A stretch of DNA of 64,000 bases from Vitellaria paradoxa (lineage: Eukaryota; Streptophyta; Magnoliopsida; Ericales; Sapotaceae), in assembly GCA_019916065.1 (NCBI GenBank), contig CM034233.1, positions 47,048,034-47,112,033 on the forward strand. The letters run 5' to 3'. Every line of letters starts with the position of its first letter. The first letter of the stretch is position 1. The notes under the pieces are model-generated. The model saw only the letters and a program-made list of their open reading frames with translations, was not told where the DNA came from and did not search any database. The position numbers were made by a program, and so were the translations under genes. This document shows, piece after piece, positions 34,287-44,317 of the stretch.

Positions 34287-37200
34287 TTCTTTTTTTTTTT
34301 TTGATCTGTAAATAAATGTTTTCATTGATCAAAATTATGTACATTAGTCTAACCTTACTCTTGGTGTAGCCATGAGTAGGTTGATTCATTTAGCCCAACA
34401 TAACAATCTACAACATCCAAATACAATAAAAGATTCATACCAACTGTAACATCATAGTAACTCATTCCCAGAAATGTTTGGGTACAAGAAACTTAGAATT
34501 CTATATACTTGGACTTGAATCTTCCTGATTACAGCTTCTGGTGCCCTCTTTTTGTCTTCAAACAAAGCCAAATTTCTAGGCTCCCAGATGTTGTAGACTG
34601 GGATAGCTAGGCTAATCCTTTTGGCTCTTGATTGTATGCCTGTTTCTTTAGCTTCCTTTATCAACCATTTGATAGCAGCTTTGAGTGTGGAAGGTGTCCT
34701 GGAGATCTTTAGCCGGCTTCTAATTGTTCCCCAAACCTGAGTAACAAAGTGGCATTCAAAAAATAGGTGGCTAACAGATTCCTTTATTGCTCTACATAAT
34801 ACACATTGCTTGTCCACTGTTGGGAATTTATCTCTGGTTCTCAATTTTTCTTTTATTGCTAACCAGATATTAAAGGCATGTTTTGGTATAACACTGCTGT
34901 CCCAGACTACTTTTGCCCATTTGTTGGTCTGTCCTTTGGCCTGAAGAACATATATGCATTCTTTGTGCTCAGCTTCCTTTGGATCACCCAACTTTGCATC
35001 TGTTGCTGTGCAGCTTAGCTGGATCCTTTCCTACTGGATATCTCATCTCTTATTCTCATAATCAGCTTCAATAGAGGGGAATCCTAATTTCTCACCTGAT
35101 AATCCCATAAAGTGGTATTCATGAAGTAATAGTGATGTATCCATCGGACCCACAAGGAATTTCTTTTGGAGTGGGAGTCCCATAGGGATTTAGACAACAG
35201 TGCTTTATTCCAAGTCTTCAAACATTTTATACCTAGCCCACCTTCTTTTCTTGGTAAGCAGACCTTTTCCCAGCCAACCAATGCCTTCTTTTGATAAAAG
35301 CTTTTTCCACCCCACAAGAAATTTCTACACAGGCTGGTGACTTTGTGTCTGACTGCTTCTGGTATAGGTAGAATTGATAGCCAATCACATTCTATCCCCT
35401 GCAGTACTGATTTTACTAACTCAGTCCTACCAGCATAGGACAGTGAGTTCCCTGCCCATGAATCAACATTGTCTGTAATCTTAGCCACAAAAGGATTTTA
35501 TTAAGCTACAGTTAGCCTGGATGCAACCAATGGAATTCCCAAGTATCTGAAGGGGAATCTACCTCCCTTAAGACCTGTTAAGGCCTTCATTTCCTCCAGC
35601 GCCTCACTGCTAGTACCAGCTGTGAAGAGGCTTGACTTCTCCATGTTTGCTTTAAGACCTGAGCTGCTGCCAAATTTAACTAATTTGCCCATAATTAAGT
35701 AGATGGAAGGAACATCACCTCTGGTTAGTAGGATCAGACCATCAGCAAAGACTAGGTGGTTTAGCTCCAGGACTTTACACTTTGGGTGGAAGTTAAAGTC
35801 TTCATTCTCTTTCAATCTGTTCAAGCTCCTTGAGAGATATTCCATACATAACATAAATAAGGATAGGGACAAAGGATCCCCCTGCCTCAGTCCCCTCTGG
35901 CCCTTAAAGAAACCATGCAATGAACCATTAAGGGAGAGTGAAAAAGAAGTGGTGGAAATGCATTGCATAATCCAACCCACATAAGGTTCTGGTATCTTAA
36001 AGGCTTTAAGCAGCTCCTCAATAAACTCCCATTCAATAGTATCATAAGCCTTTCTTAGATAAATGTTCAACAAGCATCTAGAGGAAATTCTTCTCCATGT
36101 GTAATGTCTCATCAATTCTTGCACCAAAAATATGTTTTCTGTCATGGATCTCTTAGGAACAAAGACAGACTGAGCCTTGTCCACTAACATATCCAGAATT
36201 GGGATAATCCTTGCGGTTAAGATCTTAGCAATTACCTTGTAGGTCACATTGTAGCAGGAAATTGGTCTGAACTCGCCTACTTTAGTGGCCTTAGTGGTTT
36301 TGGGAATTAGAGCTATCACAGTTTGATTCATCTATTTTAGCAGCTGGCCTGATCCAAAGAATTCCAAGACAACTAGACAAAAATCCTCCCCTACTACATT
36401 CCATGCTTTTTTGAAGAAACTTGATGAAAACCCATCTGGTCCAATGGATTTATCCTCTCCTATGGAGAAGAGGGCCTTTTCAATTTCTTCTCTAGTAACT
36501 GGCTAAATCAACCTTTGGCCTTGGTCTTCACTAATTAGCTGGCCATCTTTAATAACAGCCTTGTCTAGCTGTATTCTATCCTGTTTGCTACCTAGCAAGT
36601 GTTGATAATATTTCAAAAAGCACCATAAACCTGTTGTTGAGAAGTAGTTACAGCCCCATTTTCAAGAGTTACAGCAACAACTTGGTTTTCGCCCTATTCC
36701 TTCTTATTAGCTGGTGGAGATAGCTTGTTCCTCTATCACTATTTTTAAGGTATTTATTCTTGGTTAGTTGGGCAAAGAAGCTTCTATTAGCTTTAACCAA
36801 TCTTATTGCTTCCCTCTTTGAAGTAGCCAACTGAGCTTGTAGTGTAGCATTACCAGGATCATCATATAGAGCCTGTTGCAGTCTTTGAAATTCCACCTCT
36901 GCTGTCTCTGCTCTAACTCAAATGTGCCCAAAATGCATCTTGTTAAGCTACTTGAGGGGAGCCTTGAGTGCCTGCAGTTTCTTGCGGAGATGAACATCTG
37001 CTGCCTCTGTAGTTCCTATTCCATGTCTGCTGTACCGTGCCCATAAATTTTTCATGTTGAGTCCACATGTTGAAGAATTTGAAAGGCCTAATAGCTGTCT
37101 GGTCTTCTTCTAAAACTATAATAGTGCCATGGCCATGATCTGAGTGTAGACCTGGTAGACCAAAATTGGCAAAGGTTCTCCATCCCATTTGCTTCCATTG

Positions 37201-37515
37201 GTCATTTACCATGGCCCTGTCCAGCTTGCTTCAAGTAGAGTTGTTTGTCTAAGTTAAAAAAGAACCTATAAATCTGAGGTCTGACAAGCCAATAGTTCTA
37301 CAACACTGCACAAAATCTCTTGTTTCATAGCTGGTGACTAGTCTACCATTCTTCCTTTCATTTATCTCCAACAAATTGTTGAAATCTCCAATAGTTAACC
37401 AAGGAAGATTCATAGTAGCATTGAATTGGCACAAATTGTCCCATAACAACCTTCTGCCAACAATAGAGTTGTATGCATATACAAAACTAATGATAAACTT
37501 GCAAGAAGTGGTCAA
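34286..37515 (-). mobile_element. LINE G, group II, 5'-truncated
   Basis: An antisense LINE with a long, interrupted poly-T (34287-34302), a 3' UTR to 34451 and ORF2 up to the endonuclease. At about 37515 it switches into the 3' end of 26S rDNA (gtagaatcctttgcaaacgac), so the ORF2 start, ORF1 and 5' UTR are missing. It is closely related to LINEs C and E. Confidence 0.9.
34452..37515 (-). pseudogene. LINE G ORF2 remnant with mutated RT active site
   Basis: Blocks on the minus strand: endonuclease (37249-37515, LPWLTIGDFNNLLEINERKNG, well kept but truncated N-terminally); connector (36669-37212); RT (35501-36331, 276 codons in one frame) with IALIPKTTKATKVGEFRPIS, AQSVFVPKRSM and FKGQRGLRQGDPLS, but VFADG in place of VFADD, so the second catalytic aspartate is lost; thumb (35084-35488, SYAGRTELVKSVLQGIE); and zf-RVT (34452-34991, CVLCRAIKESVSHLFFECHF), ending GNELL-stop. 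The frame annotated as open at the endonuclease continues upstream into antisense 26S, another chimeric junction. Confidence 0.9.
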
Positions 37516-37634
37516 GCGGGTAGAATCCTTTGCAAACGACTTAAATACGCGACGGGGTATTGTAAGTGGCAGAGTGGCCTTGCTGCCACGATCCACTGAG
37601 ATTTAGCCCTGCATTACTTTGATTCGTCCCTCCC
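37516..37634 (+). rRNA. 26S rRNA 3' end fragment
   Basis: This matches the extreme 3' end of plant 26S: AATCCTTTGCAAACGACTTA, AATACGCGACGGGGTATTG, GTGGCAGAGTGGCCTTGCTG and GATCCACTGAGATT, ending near GATTCGTCCCTCCCCC. It is less decayed than copies 1 and 2 (CpGs in tacgcgacgggg are kept). The rest of this 26S was removed in the junction with LINE G. Confidence 0.9.
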
Positions 37635-38013
37635 CCAACATTTATCCATCTTCTTCCTAAACCCCCCAGAGGTTCTAGTTTTATGTGACCTCGCCGAAGT
37701 GCAACTTATTTGCCATTTGAAAGCTAAAGCCTTGCACTATCTGTGCCAAAGCAGTTGAGAGCCAGTTGACTCATCCACGAGACAGGCCATAGCACCAAGT
37801 CATGTGGTCTTTTTTTTGCTAAGTTTGGAAAAAAATGTTCTATTTTGCTCTATGAGGGTGTGGCTACGTGGGCTTGTCATGTGGCCTTTTGTTAAAAACA
37901 AAGTAGAAATCGGAAAGAAACATATTGCGAGGCCACATGTCAGAAGTAATGCTATGGGGCGCTGGCAAGTCGTGGGGCTTATCAAGCATAATGCTAAGGG
38001 CCATGCCTAGGCT

Positions 38014-38340
38014 TGTCGGCAGCCAAGAGCAATACGAAGGTGTCTAAGAGCAATGTAATGAGGTTTGTCAAGCACAATGCCAAGGAAAATAGCCCAATCA
38101 AGTCAGCCGCCAAGAGCAATACAGTGAGGCAAATGAAGCAAAAAGTCAAGGGGCATGCCCAACCTCCATTGGTGTCCAAGAGCATTGCAAAGAGGCAAAC
38201 ACAATGCCACAGGGCATGGCCAACCCCATTGGTGAACAAGAGCAATGTAACGAGGCATGTCAAGGACAATGCCAAGGGGCATGGCCAAGTCCTATTGGTG
38301 TCTAAGAGCAACACAAAGAGGCATGCTAAGCAAGCATCGT
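38014..38340 (+). repeat. IGS subrepeats, ~60-66 bp period
   Basis: Degenerate direct repeats of the pattern aagagcaatg...gaggcatg...caatgccaaggggcatggcc...ttggtg. Copies of aagagca occur at 38178, 38238 and 38304, giving spacings of 60-66 bp, with more diverged copies before. A second, more GC-rich block of similar words is at 38480-38800. Confidence 0.75.
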
Positions 38341-38487
38341 GTGTTTACCCTAAGGGTCATGGCGTAGGGGTGTCAGCCTAAAACCCTGGCACTCAACGAG
38401 TGTCCTTGGTATTCTTACTAAAGGTGATAGGACACACCTTAGGCTTCCTTTGGGCCACGGTCGACGTGGGCGGGTGATGGTAAAGAG
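38341..38487 (+). repeat. IGS terminal repeat, proximal copy without the TATA segment
   Basis: The segments gtgtttaccctaagggtcatgg and ggcactcaacgagtgtcc...ggtgataggacacacctta...cgacgtgggcggg are homologous to 38820-39070, but the ~115 bp holding the Pol I core promoter (38862-38980) is absent from this copy. Confidence 0.7.
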
Positions 38488-38819
38488 CATTGCCAAGAGG
38501 TATTACCAAGCCCCGCAAGCTGCATTAGCAAAGCCACGGGGCACTGGCAAGCCGCGGGGCTTGCCAAGCACAAAGCCAAGGGGCGTGCCCAGCCACAAAT
38601 CAGTGTCCGAGAGCAAGACAAAGGTGTCCATGAGTAATGCCAAGGGAAATCGAATATGCCACGGGGCGTGGCCAATCCCGGGGGCAGCCGGGTGCAAAGC
38701 AATGAGGCATTCACGCCCATTGCCAAGGTGCATTGGCCAAGCCCCATCAGTGTCAAAGAGGAAGGCAAAGAGGCATGGCAAGCCCTTGGGCTTGTCCATC
38801 ACGGTGTCAAGGGGGTGGT

Positions 38820-39070
38820 GTGTTTGCCCGAAGGGTCGTGGGGAGGGGCCGTTACGTCCAAAAATCCATTATGACTCCTCGGCCATAGGGTCTCCTCCTG
38901 GCACCCTGGGGAAGGCTCAAAATGCATATATAAGGGGGTTATTGTACTCAACAAGGCTGGCACCGCATGCCGCACCCCTCGGCACTCACCGAGTATCCTT
39001 GGCATGCTCCCCCGAGGTGATAGGGCACACCTTGGGTTTCCTCGACGTGGGTGGGGGACGATAAAGGGCA
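38820..39070 (+). repeat. IGS terminal repeat, distal copy with the TATA segment
   Basis: A diverged second copy of 38341-38487: gtttgcccgaagggtcgtgg, then the inserted or retained 115-bp promoter segment, then ggcactcaccgagtatcc...ggtgatagggcacaccttggg...cgacgtgggtggg. Confidence 0.7.
38927..38938 (+). promoter_or_regulatory. Plant RNA polymerase I core promoter (TATATAAGGGGG)
   Basis: TATATAAGGGGG is an exact match to the plant rDNA initiator consensus TATA(R)TA(N)GGGGG, in which transcription starts within or just after the box. Its place in the IGS, downstream of spacer repeats and in + orientation like the rRNA genes, fits a 45S pre-rRNA promoter. The expected 18S gene is missing downstream, so any transcript would run into AT-rich DNA. 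Confidence 0.8.
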
Positions 39071-41910
39071 AAGATTCCTATTAGATAAAGCTAACTAAGA
39101 TTTTTTTTATTTTTTTAAAAAGGTAATATTTAGACTTCAATTTTCTTAAAAAGTTTCCTAAAAAATAAGCATTTAAATTAAAAAATCAATTTTAATGTAC
39201 ATAAAACTTAACATTCTAAATACATGTACTTTTACACTCATTGTGTGATCTATCTAATAATAGAGATCAAGAATTTGAATTTAGGATATTTTCAATTGTT
39301 GGATTTGTTTATTAATCGTATACTTTTGTTAATGTTATTTTTTTTTAAATTTGGGATATTTTAAACCCTTACATTTGTTTTGCCTTTAATTTAATGGGCA
39401 TGATTCGATTTTGAAAAATATACATAAAAAATCCAATACTAAGATTGTCCCTCTTAAAAATGAATGACCAGATTTCAGTATTCTAACTTTTCACATCTCG
39501 TCCAAAACCATAACATCCCATCTATCTACCTAAAACCATAACTTTTCAATGAGAATTCTATCCTCTAGCCCTACTATAACTCTAATCTACTAACTAGAAA
39601 TTGACCTCTAGTCCCACCGTTGCAACCCTAGCAGACATCTCTCTCTATCTCTCTCAGTAATTTCAATTGTGGTAATCTTTGCTACCTAATCTTATCACCT
39701 ATCTTTTATCTTGCTAGTAATTGAAACTTCCACTGAATCTCATTTTATCTCTCATTTCTCTGATCACATCTCACTCATCGTTTTTTTCTTGTCATACCAT
39801 TTATCAAATTCTCCAGAGTTGAACTCGATTGATCTTTACTCTCTCAAATTCATCTTAGAATTAATCAGGTTATTTAATTATTGTCTCCAATGTGTTTTTC
39901 AATTGTTGTAATTTCTTTTAGTTAAAAAAAAATAAAAACCATTTGTAACCTTTAAATTTTAGTTTGTGTTATTGCACCTCAAATTATGTATTAAATAGGT
40001 CTCAATTTTTGCCCAAGCTAGTTTAAGATATAGTCAAATTGTTCAAGCTCTAATCGATTCGAGATCATGTGTGAATATTATTGTGAAGTTATTTACATGA
40101 ATTCATTTTTTAGTATTTTGTTATGGGCCTTGATAATTTTTTTTGTCTTTTCATTCCTATTCAAATTGGTATAGGTTAGGTTTATGTTGTGTCTAAAGGC
40201 AAAAGAAGTGCCTTTAGACACAAGCAATACTCCAGCAACAGGGATGTATTTTTGTATCATTAATTATCTATGAATTGTATTAGAATTTTGTTATTTATGT
40301 ATATAGTGAAACGAAAAATACTTGGTCTTGCTATTGAACTATAGGTGATTTTTTTTTTTATTATATGTAATCTTAATTTGGTCATGTGTGTTTGAGTTAT
40401 AGCAATGTATATTACTTGATTATTATCTGTTTTGATTGATAATCTTTTTTTTTTTTTTAAATATGCTTAGACTTTGGCTATTTAATTGCTTGACGTTTTT
40501 TTTTTCTTTTTTCTTTTTTCTTTTTTTTTTTACAAGGTTGGATCAAGGTGTTGTTAAGTCATAATAATGCGTATAATTCGTAATATTTTTTAATTTTATT
40601 TTTACAAGTCATTTTTATAACTTTTTATGTAAAATTATTTTAGTTAGAGTGTGTTTAGGTCATAGTTACATTACCTTAATCTCTTTTGATTTGTAATTTT
40701 TAATTTTACAAGTTATTTTTATAATTTTTCATGCAGATTTATTTTATAAATTTACATTTAACCTCTTTGCAAGCAAAATTATAAAGGCATGGAAAGTTGC
40801 TAGTTATTTGATATAAAATATATATAATTGTTATCTTGACAATATTATATAATATTATTTGATTTAATATATATATATATATATATTAAATCTTCAATAA
40901 ATATTTTATAATATTATTTGAATTTAATAAAATAATTTTTATTTTTAAACGGATGACAATGATGAAACACTTATAGTTAGAGAAGATTGGAGATAGGATA
41001 GGATTTTATTCTTCTAACTAAATAGGGACAAGAACGAGATCAGGGTTACTAAAAGACAAAAGAAAGAGGACATAGGGGATCCCCTCCCTGTACCCTCCTG
41101 CAAATGATAGTGCTTAAGGTTGGTTTGGAGAAAAAAACTAGTTTTTGATTTTTTTAATTTATTTTTGATTTTTTAATTTATTTTTATTTTATATGATTTT
41201 TAAATCAAATTTTAATATATATATATATATATATATTGTTTTCCAATTTATAGGCACACTATTCACATTTGTCAAAATAATTACAAAAAATATTAAAAAT
41301 TTTATGTCATAATAAAAAAGGTTAGTTTTTCTTAATAAAAAAATCAATTTTTTATACCCATGTAAATTTTTCTAGTCAAAATCATTTTATTGTAATGTTT
41401 TTACGAATGTGAATAACACACTTAAAGATTATTAAAAAAATTAAAATTTAATAAAAAATTTATATAAAACAAAATTAAATTAAAAAATAAAAATTATTTT
41501 TTCTCACAAAACCAACCATTAATTTCAGTAATACTGGAGATTTATGTATTCCTTCATCACCGCGACATATTACTTACAGTATTAGCAATTAGTCAATCAT
41601 TTCTTCCTTTTCGCCTTTTGCCTCTTGCTTCGTTTCGGACGTCCACCTGCGCATATCTCGGAGTCTTGGACCCATTTGGTTTAGCTCCACTCAATTTGTT
41701 AACTTGGCAATCCAATCATCCCATCAATCATTCCAATTATTGACCCAAGTAATTTTCAATAATAAGGTGATTTGAAATTGTAAAATTTAGTATAAATTTA
41801 AAAAAGTTATAATCTTATAATTTGTATACTAAATAAAATTTTTTAATTTTACAAACGTTTACAAAATTTTTTTAATTTTTTTTAGAACTCTAACAGTCCC
41901 TTTCAAAACA
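39071..41910. other. AT-rich intergenic DNA, no gene seen
   Basis: Very AT-rich with homopolymer runs and (TA)n microsatellites near 40868-40888 and 41217-41236. The only open frames are short and resemble nothing. A perfect hairpin lies at 40187-40223. A GC-richer patch at about 41035-41105 (ggggatcccctccctgtaccctcc) may be a transposon edge but cannot be assigned. The left boundary is the abrupt end of the IGS. Confidence 0.7.
40187..40223. repeat. Perfect 15-bp hairpin, 7-nt loop
   Basis: The arms ttgtgtctaaaggca (40187-40201) and tgcctttagacacaa (40209-40223) are exact reverse complements separated by aaagaag. No T-run follows. It could be the end of an inverted-repeat element or a foldback, but no flanking duplication was found. 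Confidence 0.8.
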
Positions 41911-41926
41911 TTTCACTGTTAAAACA

Positions 41927-41937
41927 TTTCTGTAATA
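41927..41937. repeat. 11-bp inverted repeat flanking the minisatellite (left arm)
   Basis: The sequence tttctgtaata here is the exact reverse complement of tattacagaaa at 44307-44317. The pair brackets the minisatellite and telomere-like tract. A 9-bp direct repeat, ttcactgtt, also flanks it (41912-41920 and 44289-44297). These could be element ends or chance in AT-rich flanks. Confidence 0.5.
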
Positions 41938-44204
41938 CGAAAACGCGCCCAAACGCGCGCAAAATGTCACGGGTGGGCCCCGGGTCGCAAACGAGCCCAA
42001 ACGCGCGCAAAATGTCGCGGGGGCGCCCCAGCGCGAAAACGCGCCCAAACGCGCGCAAAATGTCGCGGGGGCACCCCGGGTCGCAAACGCGCCCAAACGC
42101 GCGCAAAATGTCGCGGGGGCGCCCCGGGTCGCAAACGCGCGCAAAATATCGCGGGTGCGCCCCGGCGCGAAAACGCTCCAAAACGCGGGCAAAATGTCGC
42201 GGGGGCGCCCCGGGTCGCAAACGCGCCCAAACGCTCGCAAATTGTCCCGGGGGCGCCCCGGCGCGAAAACGCGGCCAAACGCGCGCAAAATGTCGCGCGG
42301 GCGCCCCGGGTCGCAAACGCGCCCAAACGCGCGCAAAATGTCGCGGGGGCGCCCCGGCGCGAAAACGCGCCCAAACGCGCGCAAAATGTCGCGGGGGCGC
42401 CCCGGGTCGCAAACGTGCCCAAACGCGCGCAAAATGTTGCGAGGGCGCCCCGGCGCGAAAACGCGCCCATACGCGCGCAAAATGTCGCGGGGGCGCCCCG
42501 GGTCGCAAACGCGCCCAAACCCGCGCAAATTGTCCCGGGGGCGCCCCGGCGCGAAAACGCGGCCAAACGCGCGCAAAATGTCGCGGGGGCGCCCCGGGTC
42601 GCAAACGTGCCCAAACGCGCGCAAAATGTTGCGGGGGCGCCCCGGCGCGAAAACGCGCCCATACGCGCGCAAAATGTATCGGGGGTGTCCCGGGTCGCAA
42701 ACGCGCCCAAACGCGCGCAAATTGTCCCGGGGGCGCCCCGGCGCGAAAACGCGGCCAAACGCGCGCAAAATGTCGCGGGGGCGCCCCGGGTCGCAAATGC
42801 GCCCAAACGCGCGCAAAATGTCGCGGGGGCGCCCCGGCGCGAAAACGCGCCCAAACGCGCGCAAAATGTCACGGGGGCGCCACGGGTCGCAAACGCGCCC
42901 AAACGCTCGCAAATTGTCCCGGGGGCGCCCCGGCGCGAAAACGCGCCCATACGCGCACAAAATGTCGCGGGGGCGCCCCGGGTCGCAAACGCGCCCAAAC
43001 GCGCGCAAATTGTCCCGGGGGCGGTCCGGCGCGAAAACGCGTCCAAACGCCCGCAAAATGTCGCGGGGGCGCCCCGGGTTGCAAACGCGCCCAAACGCGC
43101 GCAAAATGTCGCGGGGGCGCCCTGGCGCCAAAACGCGCCAAAACGCGCGCAAAATGTCACGGGGGCGCCCCGGGCCGCAAACGCGCCCAAACGCTCGCAA
43201 ATTGTCCCGGGGGCGCCCCGGCGCGAAAACGCACCCATATGCGCGCAAAATGTCGCGGGGGCGCCCCGGGTCCCAAACGCGCCCAAACGCGCGCAAATTG
43301 TCCCGGCGGCGGTCCGGCGCGAAAACGCGTCCAAACGCGCGCAAAATGTCGCGGGGGCGCCCCGGCGCGAAAACGCGCCCAAACGCGCGCAAAATGTCGC
43401 GTGGGCGCCCCGGGTCGCAAATGCGCCCAAACGCGCGCAAAATGTCGCGGGGGCGCCCCGGCGCGAAAACGCGCCCAAACGCGCGCAAAATGTCGCGGGG
43501 GCGCCACGGGTCGCAAACGCGCCCAAACGCTCGCAAATTGTCCCGGGGGCGCCCCGGCGCGAAAACGCGCCCATACGCGCACAAAATGTCGCGGGGGCGC
43601 CCCGGGTCGCAAACGCGCCCAAACGCGCGCAAATTGTCCCGGGGGCGGTCCGGCGCGAAAACGCGTCCAAACGCCCGCAAAATGTCGCGGGGGCGCCCCG
43701 GGTTGCAAACGCGCGCAAAATGTCGCGGGGGCGCCCCGGCGCCAAAACGCGCCAAAACGCGCGCAAAATGTCACGGGGGCGCCCCGGGCCGCAAACGCGC
43801 CCAAACGCTCGCAAATTGTCCCGGGGGCGCCCCGGCGCGAAAACGCGCCCATACGCGCGCAAAATGTCGCGGGGGCGCCCCGGGTCCCAAACGCGCCCAA
43901 ACGCGCGCAAATTGTCCCGGCGGCGGTCCGGCGCGAAAACGCGTCCAAACGCGCGTAAAATGTCGCGGGGGCGCCCCGGGTCGTAAACGCGCCCAAACGC
44001 GCGCAAAATGTCGCGGGGGCGCCCCGGCGCGAAAACGCGCCCAAACGCGCGCAAAATGTCGCGTGGGCGCCCCGGGTCGCAAACGTGCCCAAACGCGCGC
44101 AAATTGTCCCGGGGGCGCCCCGGCGCGAAAAAGCGCCCATACGCGCGCAAAATGTCGCGGGGGCGCCCCGGGTCGCAAACCTGCCCAAACGCGCGCAAAT
44201 TGTT
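41938..44204. repeat. GC-rich 48-bp minisatellite, about 47 copies
   Basis: A 2.27-kb head-to-tail array of a 48-bp monomer rich in CpG (words such as aaaatgtcgcgggggcgcc and aaacgcgcccaaacgcgcgc). Two monomer types, with gggtcgcaaac or ggcgcgaaaac, largely alternate, giving a 96-bp dimer. Diagnostic variants recur 624 bp apart (acgcgtccaaacgcccgc at 43037 and 43661; cccatacgcgcac near 42946 and 43570), that is, a 13-monomer higher-order unit. Because 48 is a multiple of 3 and the monomer lacks stops in several frames, long repetitive frames (up to 743 codons, 16-residue units such as CARLGAFATRGAPATF) appear on both strands. These are not credible proteins. Confidence 0.95.
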
Positions 44205-44291
44205 CGGGGTTCGGGGCTCGGGGTTTGGGATTCGGGATTCGGGATTCGGGGATCGGGGTTTAGGGTTTGGGCTTTCGGGGTTCGGGGATTC
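44203..44291. repeat. Degenerate telomere-like tract
   Basis: Directly after the minisatellite come about 12 short units of the type ttcgggg, ttcggga, gtttggg and gtttaggg. One exact plant telomere unit (TTTAGGG) is at about 44259. The run is too short and variable to be a telomere. It resembles interstitial telomere-like repeats, with a shared gggg-t phase. Confidence 0.75.
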
Positions 44292-44317
44292 ACTGTTGAA
44301 TTTGTATATTACAGAAA

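Larger units (their letters stand above)
37635..39070 (+). other. rDNA intergenic spacer (IGS) with Pol I promoter
   Basis: This follows the 26S 3' end directly, has higher GC than the DNA after 39071, and is built of degenerate subrepeats containing caagagcaatg, caatgccaaggggcatggcc and similar. A plant Pol I core promoter lies at 38927. The distal end (38820-39070) repeats 38341-38487 in diverged form. It ends after about 130 bp of presumptive 5' external transcribed spacer, where AT-rich non-rDNA begins; no 18S follows. The short open frames on both strands, with Ala/Lys or Leu-rich products, come from the repeats. Confidence 0.85.

Noticed and set aside
38013..39064. Lys/Ala-rich frames (up to 204 codons) in the IGS
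   Set aside because: They arise from spacer subrepeats and occur on both strands with no known domain.
41964..44198. Very long open frames (up to 743 codons) on both strands
   Set aside because: They overlap in many frames, are exact translations of a 48-bp tandem repeat, and match no domain. The period being divisible by three explains them.
41938..44204. CRISPR-like array
   Set aside because: There are no unique spacers between conserved repeats; the whole 48-bp monomer is repeated. The setting is a plant nuclear genome.
44203..44291. True telomere
   Set aside because: Only about 90 bp, highly variable, with one exact TTTAGGG unit, and sequence continues for 20 kb beyond.
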